From Stomoxys calcitrans (Eukaryota; Arthropoda; Insecta; Diptera; Muscidae), in NCBI RefSeq assembly GCF_963082655.1, contig NC_081555.1, forward strand, positions 21,986,643-22,050,642: DNA of 64,000 bases, written 5' to 3'. Both the position numbers and the translations under genes were made by a program. Below are positions 22,050 through 33,637 of this stretch, piece after piece (position 1 is the first letter of the stretch; every line of letters starts with the position of its first letter). The notes under the pieces were generated by a model. That model made no database searches and was not told the origin of the DNA. It saw only the letters and a program-made list of their open reading frames with translations.

Positions 22050-24400
22050 GACTTGACTTCCTAAGTCCTCAGAAGCATTGATTTTTACCAGATTTTGTTG
22101 AGACTTGATACCTTAACGAACTGCATATTATTAATGGAAATTGCAAAAAAAAAACTGTTTTTAAAGCATAGTAGAAGGGAAGAGTAGGAATCAATTGGAA
22201 AAAAAACAATAAAATTATAACTTTTAAAATTTTTCTTATTAAGTTGAAATTCAAAACGCTTTTTATAACAGTCTGGGGCATATAGCGTTGTTATAATTTT
22301 TTTTGAAACATAGTAGGTGGGAACTGTAGGAATCACTTGATGGAAAAAAAGTCTCTAACATCAAAAATTTTATCAAATTTCTTATCAAATAAAGGACTCA
22401 AGCTTCTTTTTTTAGATACTGGCATATATAGTGTGGTTATATGGTAGTAGGGAACAGTAGGAATCACTTTTTGAAAAAACTCAAAACTTTAGTGTCAAAT
22501 ATTGTTCTTCCGAACTTTTCGAATCATAGTAGTAGGAATAATTAGGAATTATGCAGTGAAAAGTGTAATACAATAACAAATTTTACTTTTTCTTATAAAA
22601 TTATGAGTCCAAATATCTTCATATTAGTTTCTGGTGCTTAATGTGTTATTATAATTTTTGTGAAGCTAGTAGTAGGGCACAGTGGGAACCATTTGTTAGA
22701 AAAACTTAGCGAAATTATCGTTTAAAATTTCTTTTTTTATTAAACTAAAATCCAAAATGTTTTGTTATGAGATTCTGGACTATATGGTATTGTTATAAAT
22801 TTTAGTGGAACATAGTAGTAGGGATTACTTGATAGAAAAATTCAATTAAAACATACATTTTTTTTGTTTTTTATTAAATTAAGAATTTTAAGCTCTTTTT
22901 TATTAGATGCCGGCACATTAAGTGTGGTTATATGGTAGTAGGGAACAGTAGGAATTACTTTGATAAAACGCAAAAAAAAATTATTTATTTTATATATATA
23001 TCAATAAACCAAAATTTCTAAAAATATTTTTATGAGATTTTAGGACATAAATTTCTCTTCAAAATTTTTGAGGCATAGTAGTGGGAAACTATAGGAATCA
23101 TGTTTTGAAAAATGTAATGCAATGAAAAATTTACTTTTCTGGGCATAATGTGCTGTTATAATTTTTTTTATCATAATAGAAGGGCACGGTAGGAATCACT
23201 TGGTAAAAAAAAATTCTATAAAGTTATAAATTAAAATGATTTTTTTATTAAATTAATATCAAAAACGTTTCTTAATGAGATTCTGGAACATATAGTGTTG
23301 CTAGAAATTATTTTTAAATATTGTAGTAGGGAACAGTAAGAATCACTTGATAAAAAAAATTAATAATACCACGCAGAGGTTTGCATGTCCGCTTGTGACG
23401 CTGAACGCCTGGGTTCAAATCCTGGCGAGAACATTAGAAAACAAATTTTCCGTGGTGGTTATCCCCTCCTAATGCTGGCGACATTTGTGAGCTACTATGC
23501 CATGTAAAAACTTCTCCTCAAAGAGGGGTCGCACTGCAGCACGCCGTTCGGACTCGGCTATGCAAAGAAGGCCCCTTATCATTGAGCTTAAAACTTGAAT
23601 CGGACAGCACTCATTGATATGTGAGAGGTTTGCCCCTGTTCCTTAATGGAATGTTCATGGGAAAATTTGCAATACTTTCTGGGACATACAGTATTGTTAT
23701 ATATTTTTAAAACGATAGTAAAAAGTCCAATAAAAACATAAATTTTATTTTTTTTTTTATTAAATTAAGAATCCAAATCCATTTCTATTACTTTTTAAAC
23801 AAAATTTGTTTATAAAATGTTTGAGAAATGGTAGTATGAAACAGTAGGAATAACAAGCTAAAAATAAAATTCAAAAAAGTTTAAACACTAATTTGTTTCC
23901 TATTAAATTAAATTTCCAAATCTTTTATATTAGTTCATAAAGGGTTGATATAAAGGATTTTGAGAATAAAAATAGGTAACAGTACGAAACAGTTTGTAAA
24001 AAATTAAATTTTTATTAGTTTCTGAGACATAAAGTGTTATATATTTTTTTTAAAACAGTATTAGTTTAGTCAAAAATTCCATAAAAAGAATATTTTTTTT
24101 TTATTTTTTTTACTAAATTTATGGTTAAAAATCTGTTTCTTTTAGTTTTTCAAATAAACAGTGCTGTTAAAATTTTTTTTGACGCATAGTAGTAGGGAAC
24201 AGTAGGGATCGCTGTGTAAAAAATTCATTAATACCATTGATTTTAGTTATTTCCTATTAAATTAAAAGTCCAAAACTCTTTTTATCGGATTCTGAGACAT
24301 ACAATGTTGTTATACATCAAGTTCTCATCCTAGTAGTAAGGCGCAGTAGGAATCGTTTGGTGAAAAAAATCTATAAATTATTAATTTTTCCTAGTTTAAA
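22050..24400 (+). repeat. Degenerate tandem repeat, unit roughly 120-145 bp
   Basis: The phrase AGTAGTAGGGAACAGTAGGA followed by ATCACTTG recurs near 22176, 22314, 22444, 22668, 22934, 23177, 23320, 24187 and 24328, with weaker copies between. A T-rich stretch, ATTAAATTAA--TCCAAA and TTAGTTTCTGGGACATA follow in each unit. Spacing varies and copies are poorly conserved. A SINE interrupts the array at 23367. No coding potential. Confidence 0.8.
23367..23675 (+). mobile_element. tRNA-derived SINE, near-complete copy
   Basis: The head reads ACGCAGAGGTTTGCATGTCC and then GACGCTGAACGCCTGGGTTC, AAATCCTGGCGAGA. The B box GGTTCAAATCC is well preserved and matches a tRNA T-arm promoter. The A box is weaker. 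The body and tail are full length through CTTAATGGAATGTTCATGGG. It is about 309 bp and is inserted in the surrounding tandem repeat. Confidence 0.88.
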
Positions 24401-26239
24401 TTGAACTCCTAAACATTTTTTATTTCTTGAAAAAATACGCACTTCTTCATCTTCAAAAACATTCTTAAAAATCTGTTTCATTTTTTTTTCTAAATATTTC
24501 TAAGGAATTTCATTTGAAAAACAAAAAAAACATAACAACGCATCAAATAACTACGTATTAAAAACCAGAAATTAAGTTAACAGAACAAAGTTTCCAAAAG
24601 GCTCCACTCTTTTGGCCAATTCACAAAATAATGGTATGAAAGGAATTTTGCACAGCAAAAAAACAACAAAGAAAAGAAAACAAAACGAGAATCTTAAAAG
24701 CTGTTAATTTGATGGCTTTAAATGGGCATAATTCAAAAACGAAGGCGCAGGCGCCCAAGAAAGCATACACAAAGTGCAATGGATAAATGAATGCGATGTG
24801 GTTTAACTTTTTTCCCAAATTGCCAAGGGATAATTTTCTCCAAAGATAAACAAAACAAGATACCAGCTACAAAAAGCAACGATTTATATAAAAACCTTTT
24901 GCTCATTTTTACTCATAGTTCCGCTAATTTTTATGGGTTTCTTGTTTTTCTTAGGGCCTTTAAACACAAAGAAGAAAATACCATGTGATGATGTGAAGTT
25001 GAATACTGAGATTTGTAGTCAGCTGTGCCACGAAAGGGATGATAAGATCTTGAAAAAATAAATTTGAAAACAAAAAACAAACGCACACACAGAGATTTAT
25101 TTATTATATAATAAAAATTATGAGCAATATCTTGGTAAAGCAACAACATATGGCTTAAATGATATGGGGGAGAAAATCAAGATGATTTAAGCCCTCAATA
25201 TACATCAAGGGTATATGCCGAACAATTTCAACAGCGAGACCTTCAACAGCAACATATGAGCTGTACTCATTCATATTCTCTGCTCATGCTATTGTTGTAA
25301 TAATTTTTTTAACAATTTGCCAATGAGCAAAGCCAAGCAGACTGCCTCTCAGGGAATTCCCTCAAACTCTTCAACTTTTTGATGAAATGTTTACTTTGAC
25401 ACAAATCTTCCCAAAAATTTTTTTGTTATCTCAGGCCAATGATTTTAAATTCCTTGTTTTTTTTCCAAAAAATGATTATTTAACTCTATATTCCTTATTG
25501 ATTTACAATATTACTTTATTGCTTTGGTATTGCTATTGTTGTTGTTTCGTCATTGTTATTGCTTTTATAGTTTTGTGAACATTTCTTAAGAAATTCACAC
25601 GCTATACCATTATAAACATTTTCAAATCCATAGATATTTTTATTCTTATTTGGGTAGAAAAACATAAATCCCTAACCACAAATACCATGAGGCTGCAGCA
25701 ATAGAGTGAGCGGCTTAAGATTCAATTTCATTTTAACCCTCTTAGGAGAAAAGGGGCTAATATAGATCGGCGGAAGAAAATAATTGTTGAAAGGCAAATT
25801 GTGACTATAATATTTTGAAAAAATTTTTATAGAAATTAAATTTTGAAAAAAAATTTGTCCGGCTGCAGGCCATAGGGTAATCTGTTTCTATTATAAATAG
25901 AACACAAAGAAACAGTTTTTTTAATGTTAGGCAGAAAAATGTTTTTTTGTTTGGAACCACCCAAACTCATCGGTAGGATTTGTCAAAAAAGGCGGTAAGA
26001 TTTGTCAAAAAGAAAAAAATTTTTGGAAAATTTTTCTATAGCAATTAAATGTTGACAAAATTTCCATGGCAAAAAACTGCTTACAAAAAATAGAATTCAA
26101 AATTTTATTGCATTTTTTCATAGAATTATTCCTACAAAAACAAACCAAAACTAATAAAAAAAACTTTTAGAATATCATTTTAAAGTTTAATAGGGACAGA
26201 GCTATAATTTTATGCAATTTGAATTAGTTTATTTATTTC
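24401..26239. other. AT-rich DNA without recognisable gene
   Basis: No domain is recognisable in the frames at 24621-25149 or 25387-25578. AT-rich words AAAATTTTTATAGAAATTAA and similar appear near 25820-26060. Nothing else is supported. Confidence 0.45.
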
Positions 26240-26420
26240 ACTTTTTTGCCCAAGTGATTCCTACTGTTCTCCACTATGTATGTTCTTTAAAAAAATGTAT
26301 GTTGCTAAAGCTTGTTAAATAGAGAAATGAAAGTCTTATTTTATAAGAAAAGAAATAATTTTTCTCAGAATGATTCCTACTGTTCCCTACTATTACTCTT
26401 TAAGAAAAATTTCAACAAAT
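26240..26420 (-). repeat. Inverted fragment of the 22-24 kb tandem repeat
   Basis: Two occurrences of the reverse complement of the array phrase, AAGTGATTCCTACTGTTCTC and AATGATTCCTACTGTTCCCT, lie about 100 bp apart. They belong to the repeat at 22050-24400 but are inverted and separated from it by 1.8 kb. Confidence 0.75.
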
Positions 26421-27567
26421 ACCGAGAAACTATTAAATTAAAAATTTTGGATTTTTAATTTAATAGAAAAAAAAGCAAAAAAAATAGTTATATTACCCTT
26501 TTCACATATTTATGTCAATGATCATCATGATGGTAAAAAATATCACTGTGATAAGAAATAACACTATAAGGACAAAATTCCTTATTATGACAAAACCAGC
26601 TGTAATATAAAATTTCAATACAAAATAAAACAAAAATATGATGGAAAACATCACTTTGATGTCAAAAATCAAAAATATCACTGTGATAAAAAATATCACA
26701 ATGATGAAAATTAAGTTCTGTTGAAAAATATCACCAAAATCAAATTTCTTCCGGGGCTCTTCTCTGAAGAATGTCGCAAATATGAAAACAATGAAACTGT
26801 AATAAAAAGTATCACTATGATAACAAAGGTTTATCACTATAATGACAAATTTTTATAATAACGATATTAGTTTTCCTGACGCAATCTCCATAAAATTAAA
26901 GAAAAAGGAAAATATATATGAATAATAAGCTGGATTCATTATTAAGACGGAAAGTTTCCTAATTACGAAAAATATCACTTGAAGGCAAAGTCATTTTTCT
27001 GAAAAAAACTTTGTAATATAAAACATCAACAGAGTATAAAACATAAATACGATGCAAAACATCACTTTGATGGAAAATATCAAAAATATCACTGTGATAA
27101 ATTGCATCACAATGATGAAAAATTGGCTTTTGTTAAAAAATTTCACTAAAAGTAAATTTTTCCTTTGTCTCCCTGCTAGAAAATTTCATTCCAGTAGGGA
27201 ATTTACAAAAATTGTCATCCCAATAAATCACTGTGATTACAAAGTTTTATCAGTAATATGACAACGTTTGTAATTATGAAATTGGTATAAGTCAAGATTT
27301 TTTTGACTCAATTTCAATAGAGTTTAACAGATCGCAAATATATGTGGATAATAAACCAGATAAAAGTCATTATGAAAAATACCACTGTAATAAAAAACGT
27401 CATTGTGATATAAAAATTCCCCTGTTTATGAGGACAAAAATATTAAAAATCTATACTTACTTAGTTGGCCATTAAACATTTATTCCTCAAGTCAAATGTG
27501 GAAAAGAATATACAGTATACAACATGACTACGATAGAAAACATCACTTTAACGGAAAATATCAAATA

Positions 27568-27802
27568 TTGGGTTGCCCAAAAAGTAATTGCTGATTTTTC
27601 ATATAGTCGGCGTTGACAAATTTTTTCACAGCTTGTGACTCTGTAATTGCATTCTTTCTTCTGTCAGTTATCAGCTGTTACTTTTAGCTAGCTTTAGAAA
27701 AAAGTGTAAAAAAAGTATATTTGATTAAAGTTCATTCTAAGTTTTATTAAAAATGCATTTACTTTCTTTTAAAAAATCCGCAATTACTTTTTGACAACCC
27801 AA
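27568..27802 (+). mobile_element. Mariner MITE, copy 3
   Basis: This 235-bp copy of the TTGGGTTGCCC element is flanked by TA at 27566-27567 and 27803-27804. It lies inside the 18-bp array and so arrived after that array formed. The internal sequence matches copies at 11228 and 11638 closely. Confidence 0.92.
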
Positions 27803-28839
27803 TATATTGTTGTGATATAAAACATTGCAATCGGTCTCGTTGACGGAAAATATCACTGTTATAAAAAAACACCAAAAGAATAAAAAACATGAACCTTTTG
27901 AACAAATTCACTAAAATAAATGTCCTCTCATGATCCTCTAAGGGAAAATATCACACTGATGAAAAATATCACCGTGATAAAATATATTACCATCAAGAAA
28001 AATATGAATGTGATGAAAAATATGAATGTGATGGAAAATATGACTAATATTTATAACCAGAATATCACAATGACGGAAAATATGACTGCCATAAAAAACA
28101 TTATTAGTATGAAATACATTACTTTTTTTAAATAAATCACTAAAATGAATGTCCTTTAATGATTCTTTAACGAATATATCACAGTAATTAAAAATAGCAC
28201 CAATATGAAAACTATGATTTCAATAAAACACATCACTAAAATGAAAGTCCCTACTTTTCTCTTAAATGAAAAATTTATTTATTATGAATAATAACACATT
28301 GGTGAAACATATCGCTTTGATTAAACATATCGCTTTCATGAAAAATGTGCATAAATTGTACGTCCTGTCTAGTATCTTTAATGAAAAATGGCTTTATTAT
28401 GAAAACTATCACTAAAAAATATCACTGTGGTGAAATATGTCACCATCAAGGAAATATGACTTAAATGAATGTTCCTTCTTTAATGGGAAATGTCATTATT
28501 ATGAAAAACTACCAATTTGTGAAAAATATTACAGTGATTAAAAATATCACTATGATACAAATATGCCTTTGATTATCACTAAATGGTAGTCCGCTCTTGT
28601 CTATTTAGTGGAAAATGTAATTTATAAGAAAAATATCATTTTTCACTGTGATGAAAAATATCACCATGATGGAAAATATCTCTTTTATAAAAATATTTAC
28701 TAAAATGGAAGTCCATATCCACTTTAAATGTTGCTTAGAGGTATCAATGACTTACATAGCACCAAATTTAGTTTTTTTAAATAAATAACTAAAATGAAAT
28801 TCTTTCCATGATCGTTTATGGAAAATATCGAAAATGAAA

Positions 28840-29115
28840 AATTTTCCATGAACATTCCACTATCACTGAGTGCTGTTCGATTAAAATTTTAAGCTCAATG
28901 ATAATGGGCCTCCATTTTATTGCCGAGTCCGAACGGCGTGCCACAGTGGGACACCTCTTTGGGAAGAAGTTTTAACATGTCATAGTACCTCACAAATGTC
29001 GCCAGCATTAGGAGGAGTTAATCACCGCTAAAAATTTTGTCTGATCATCTCGCCAGGATTCAAACCCAGGCGTTCAGCGTCAAAGGCGGACATGTTAACC
29101 TCTGCGCCACGGTGG
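28840..29115 (-). mobile_element. tRNA-derived SINE, near-complete copy
   Basis: The minus-strand head is CCACCGTGGCGCAGAGGTTA, ACATGTCCGCC and GACGCTGAACGCCTGGGTTT, GAATCCTGGCGAGA. Both polymerase III boxes are recognisable (A box TGGCGCAGAGG, B box GGTTTGAATCC). The body lacks a short part near GGAATGTTCAT. It is inserted in the 18-bp array. Confidence 0.87.
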
Positions 29116-30390
29116 AAAATAATACTTTGCTAAAAACTATCATTGTGATTAAAATATTATCATGAAGAAAAATATGGCTGTGATGAGCAATGAACCTAAA
29201 ATTAATGTCATTTCTTATCTCTTTAAAGGTTGCAGGTCATTATTAAATTATCACTGGGGTGAAAAATATCAATTAAAATTGTCTGTAATGAAAAATATCA
29301 CTATGATTAACAATATCACCATGATGAAAAACCTGACTTCGTCGAAAGACATCAATAAAATGAAAATAATTTTTTGTCTCTGGAAAACGTCATTGTATAA
29401 CTTTGTTAAAAATATCACTGTAACGAAAAATATCGCCATGACGAAAAATGTGATTTAAATGAACGTATTTTTTAATTTTGTAAAGGAAATATTATTATTA
29501 TGAAAAATATCACTAAAAAATGGTTCTAATAAAAAAATATCACTGTGATGAAACATTTCACCATGATGGAAAATACGTTTTTGACGAAAAATATCACTAA
29601 ATGGATGCCCTTTCTTATTTCTTCAATGAACAGAATCACAATTTTGAAAAACTATCACTTTTATAAAAAATACCACTGTGATGAAAGATATGCCTTTGAC
29701 GACAAATATTTCTAAATGGATGCACTTTCTTATTTCTTCAAAAAAAAATCATAATTCAAAATTGAAAAACTATGACTTTTATGAAAAATATCATTGTGAT
29801 TAAAAATATCACCATGAAGCAAAACATGATTTTGAAGAAAAAAATCACTAAATTGAAGTCAATTCTTGTCTTTTTAATGAAAAATTTCATTATTATGAAA
29901 AACTATCAGTTTTATGAAAAATATCACTGTGATGAAAAATATCACTATACCGAAATATGTGACTAGAATAAAAAATATGACTTAAATGAAAGTCACTTTC
30001 TATCTCTTTATTCGAAAACGTCATTATTTTGAAAAGCGAACCCTTTAATGAAGAATATCACTGTGATGAAAAATATCACTATCCAAAAATATATGACTTT
30101 GATGAAAAATATGTCCAAAATGAAAGTCAATTCTTATCTTTTTAGTAGCAAACACCATTACCATGAAAAACTATCACTTTTATGCAAAATATAATTGTGA
30201 TTAAAAATATCACCGTAATATAAAATATGTCTTTGACGAAAAAGATCATAAAAATTAATGTTTCTACATACCCTTTTAAATAAAAATGTCATTATTATGA
30301 AAAATATCACTATGATGAAAACTACCACAGTGATGAATAATACCGCCTCGATGAAAAATATGACTAAAATAAAAATCATTTCAGTCTCTA

Positions 30391-31435
30391 GCTTACACAA
30401 GACTAGTTGTTGACTTTGTTTTTACCAATTTTGTATTATTTTTCCCATTTTTTTATTTTTGTTTAATTTTTCTTCTATTTAGCTTTTTAAGGGTTAATTG
30501 ATTTCTACTGAAGGCACAATTTTTTTATCCTAATTCTCTTGAATCAAAGGTGTTCGTGTCTTCAAATTCAGTTGGATTTTATTTTCGATGATATTTATTA
30601 GGGTGGGCAATACTTTGAACTACAACAGCAGCAGCTAAAGAAGATTCAATGATGGCTCTAGCTCTGCTCTGACTTCAATGTTGTTATTGTTATTATCCGA
30701 TCATAGATATGACCAATTTAATTTCTCAAAAACAACAACAACAAACGATCATATACCCTATAATATATGAGCTGAAGCTGGGGAGCTAAAGACAGAAAAG
30801 AAGGTGTATCTCTAAATCTATCTTTTTTTCGTGTTGGTTTATTTGTGTATGGGATGGGGCTGCATATGCGCCCCTACATACATACTTTATAATTAAAATT
30901 GAAACAGAACCCCTAAGACAAAATAACCAAATCAAATCTTAAACAATAACAACAACAAAGACATTAAATTAACCAACACGTATGCTATTTAATTTTGTTG
31001 TTGTTCTTGTTCGAAATTACTTTGAATTTTGCTTTCAAAGGCTAATAATTCTAATAGTTCCAAAACAACCACAATCTTCAGGCATTGACTTAAGGCATGG
31101 TACATAGTAGCATCATATTTGCTTACACATACGAGTATGTTTGTAGTATGGTATATTGAGGGGGGCAATCTGCAGCTTCATTTAGTTCACAAGCCTTTAA
31201 GCTAGTCTTGGAATGGTTGACTAGTTTGGGTTTATATGAGGAAGATATTTGATGTTGTATGTTCGTCTAACCTAAAGAAAGAGACAGTGGTTTTGAACAT
31301 TTTACTACCATAAGAAATATTTGTTTTTGCGGTTCTTTTTATATTTGGCCTCAAAAAAGTTATATAATATGTTGTTGGAAGTGTCCAGTCTAGACCAATG
31401 GGGGTTTGGTTTTGTTCTTTTGTTCAGAATAGAAA
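30391..31435. other. Unique-looking DNA
   Basis: The sequence is AT-rich but complex, with AAC/GTT-rich stretches near 30730 and 30945. No gene or mobile element is recognised. Confidence 0.45.
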
Positions 31436-31784
31436 AGCAAAATAAACCCCTTTTAAAAGATTAAGGCATAATGTGGTATGGCATTCGGCAGGTTATAGAT
31501 ATGGCGATTTCGAACCGACCATGGTTCTCATCAGTCTGCTTGCCACAAAGTATAAGATTGATGAGACAAGAAGAATGAAAAGTTTAGGAAAAATGTGGTG
31601 CTGCAAAATGCATTGGGCAGGTTATGGAAATGTCGATTTGGAACCGAACAGTTTTCTCATTTTCTCTAATTACCACAATAGATTAGACTGATGAGAGTCC
31701 TGGACGGTTCGAAATCGCTATATCAAAAAATGCATTTTGCAACACCACATTTTGCCTAAACTTTTATAGGGGTTTTATTTGACA
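31436..31784. repeat. Long inverted repeat, MITE-like
   Basis: The left arm (31436-31550) contains AATAAACCCCTTTTAAAAGA, TAATGTGGTATGGCATTCGG and GATATGGCGATTTCGAACCG. The right arm (31680-31784) reads inward as the near match AATAAAACCCCTATAAAAGT, AATGTGGTGTTGCAAAATGC and GATATAGCGATTTCGAACCG, and both continue into CTCATCAGTCT. A third copy of the arm lies between, at 31577-31645. The plus frame at 31473-31691 is a translation of these arms. It could be a foldback element or a local inverted duplication. Confidence 0.75.
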
Positions 31785-32883
31785 TTTTAATTCCAAAATA
31801 CAAACAAACACATTAGTCTAAGCTGTTTAATTCCAACAATTATCATTAAGCACTTTTGGTGATTTTCCATCTTTCTTGAAAAAATTTAGGATAATCAAGA
31901 AGTTTCTCAATATTTTTGCCAAAAACTAAATTTTCAACACAAAATCTTTTAAATAACCCCAATTTTGCAAATTTAAGATTATACACTCACTTCACATTTT
32001 CAATTCAATCCACTGTCTCTATTTCAATCCCTACTTTAGATACATGCAAGCGATTAGATACAACATCAAAATACTTTTTCTACGTACCACAACGATCTAT
32101 GTTTGTTTCTGCTTTTGTATGACTGTCTGTCTTTCGGTTGATCGTGTGTGTCCGTCCTTCCTTCTATCTAACAAAATTGAGCCTCGTAACTCATAGTTCT
32201 TGGGAGTAGCTGCTGTTGTTCCCCATTTCAGTGTGTATGTTATTTTTGTGTTTCAAAACTGAAGCGTTTTAATTGGATTATAAGATTTATTTCTAAGATT
32301 CATTTTCTACAAAACACAGAAAAAGAGGGTTTGTTTTTGTTGTTGATGTTTTTCCTTGTAGAGCTGTATGTATTCTACGGCTGTTGTTGTTTAAATCAGC
32401 TCCTATGTCATTTTAAACGCAGTTATTGAAGAGTTGAAAGCTGAATTATTCAAAAAAATTCAAAAAATAAACACTCAGAGAAAAAATTGCAGAAAAAAGG
32501 TTTAAAAAGAATCAAGAAAGGCTGAGTTAAGATAATAAAAGGCTCAGAATCAATCCTAAATGGAATTCTGCAGGTCCGAGGAAGAAAATTCGAGGCCTCA
32601 AAGCTGGGGAAGATCCTATCCTGCACACCTATTACGATAGGTAACTTTCAGTAGTCCGAGAATGTATGACTAGGTCTAGTGGAGAACACTAGAACTATTG
32701 TACTTTTGGATGCTTAAGTTTCTGAAAACTTACCAACGGACACTATGGAACCGTAAAATATTGTCTCTGATATGAATTCGTCGCGGAATGTTAGAAAACT
32801 GTGTCTGAGTCAAGAATTCTCTGGACACTCAAAAGTTTTGACTCCTTTAAATCTCCAGTGCCAGCGGTAGATCTACAAGATGT
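31785..32883. other. Unassigned DNA
   Basis: 31785-32500 is AT-rich with no recognisable gene. From about 32540 base composition rises in GC and resembles decayed transposon DNA leading into the repeat at 32884, but I do not recognise the family. Confidence 0.4.
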
Positions 32884-33200
32884 GTTGTTGTAACCACATT
32901 TTCATGTGGAGGTGGCGATCCTCGTCAAGCTCCTGTAGGTGAGCAAGCTGTTCGCCGCGGGAACAGAGTGGCCATTGGTTAACTAAAGGCGCAAATAATT
33001 CGCCTTGTCGTATTGACCATCACAGGCACTCATTATTTTTACAAGAGCCAGTTCCACCCGACCTCTCACTGAGACTCTCCGCTCGATACCGCTGATTGTC
33101 CGCGACTGCCGTTGCAGCTACTCCGTATGGAGTATTCCACTATTCGCAACCTGTGGACGCGCCCGGAAGCTCGCAAGCTTCTCGTGACAGCTATGAACAC
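32884..33200 (+). repeat. GTTGTTGTAACCAC-type dispersed repeat, copy G1
   Basis: The copy starts GTTGTTGTAACCACATTTTC, ATGTGGAGGTGGCGATCCTC, GTCAAGCTCCTGTAGGTGAG. It matches 52345-52640 over most of its length (GCCGCGGGAACAG, CTCTCACTGAGACT, TACCGCTGATTGTC-GCGACTG, TTCTCGTGACAGC-ATGAACA). Two copies in the window and a distinct GC content support a dispersed repeat. Its class is not clear to me. It ends abruptly at a type H element. Confidence 0.7.
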
Positions 33201-33637
33201 CGATATCTGAAGGGGAACGGACCCTCCCCTTATCTCCAAAACAAACCCCAACCAAATGGAAAAGTACTAGATCAATCGGGACAATATGAGACTTAAACCA
33301 TAGGCATTTTAGAGTAGAATGAGAATCCTACGTCGAAATATGGGTCCAATACTTAAGGGGACCGCACGACTTCAAAAATCCTCCAAAACGGGCTAAAGAC
33401 CGATCGGGACAATGCCTGGAGAAGCGGGCTCTCCCCAGCATTAAGAGGGGATAACCACCGCTTTAAGCTTTGTCCGATGTTCTCGCCAGAATTCGAACGC
33501 AGGCGTTCAGCGTAATAGGCGGGCATAGGCTACAGTGACACGAATTCGATATCCACTTTCAAGGCGAAGTGTCCCCATCTTAAAAAGATATAAGAGAGTT
33601 AAAGAAGACATAGCGGAGCGGGCCCTGTCCAGCTAGT
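33201..33637 (+). mobile_element. Type H repeat element, short copy H2
   Basis: The copy runs from the internal phrase GATATCTGAAGGGGAACGGA, CCCTCCCCTTA to the terminal phrase TAGCGGAGCGGGCCCTGTCC, AGCTAG then T. It includes a SINE remnant at 33438-33542. The left part is truncated by the G1 repeat. H3 follows directly. Confidence 0.7.
33438..33542 (-). mobile_element. SINE remnant inside type H copy H2
   Basis: On the minus strand it has TATTACGCTGAACGCCTGCG, TTCGAATTCTGGCGAGAACA and a shortened AAAGCGGTGGTTATCCCCTC. The B box GTTCGAATTC is recognisable. The homologous position in the next type H copy holds a longer version of the same SINE (35095-35332). Confidence 0.7.

Larger units (their letters stand above)
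26505..30390 (+). repeat. Degenerate 18-bp minisatellite array with ~130-bp higher-order units
   Basis: The basic unit is GAAAAATATCACTGTGAT (18 bp) and contains the one-base-spaced palindrome ATCAC-T-GTGAT. Variants include ATCACCATGATG and ATCACTATGAT. From about 28250 a larger unit of roughly 105-140 bp is visible, each opening with a version of GTC--TTCTTATCTCTTTAATG and then CATTATTATGAAAAACTATC. The array is interrupted by a MITE (27568) and a SINE (28840). The open frames (27920-28135, 29162-29458, 29772-29966 and minus 26502-26837) read as a six-residue MKNITV-like repeat and are not genes. Confidence 0.88.

Noticed and set aside
23367..23450. A functional tRNA gene
   Set aside because: Only A and B box similarity remains. 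There is no cloverleaf acceptor stem, and the same sequence occurs as the head of a ~300-bp repeat in eight places, so it is a SINE.
27920..29966. Met-Lys-Asn-Ile-Thr repeat peptides as proteins
   Set aside because: They are readings of the 18-bp minisatellite (six codons per unit), broken by frequent indels.
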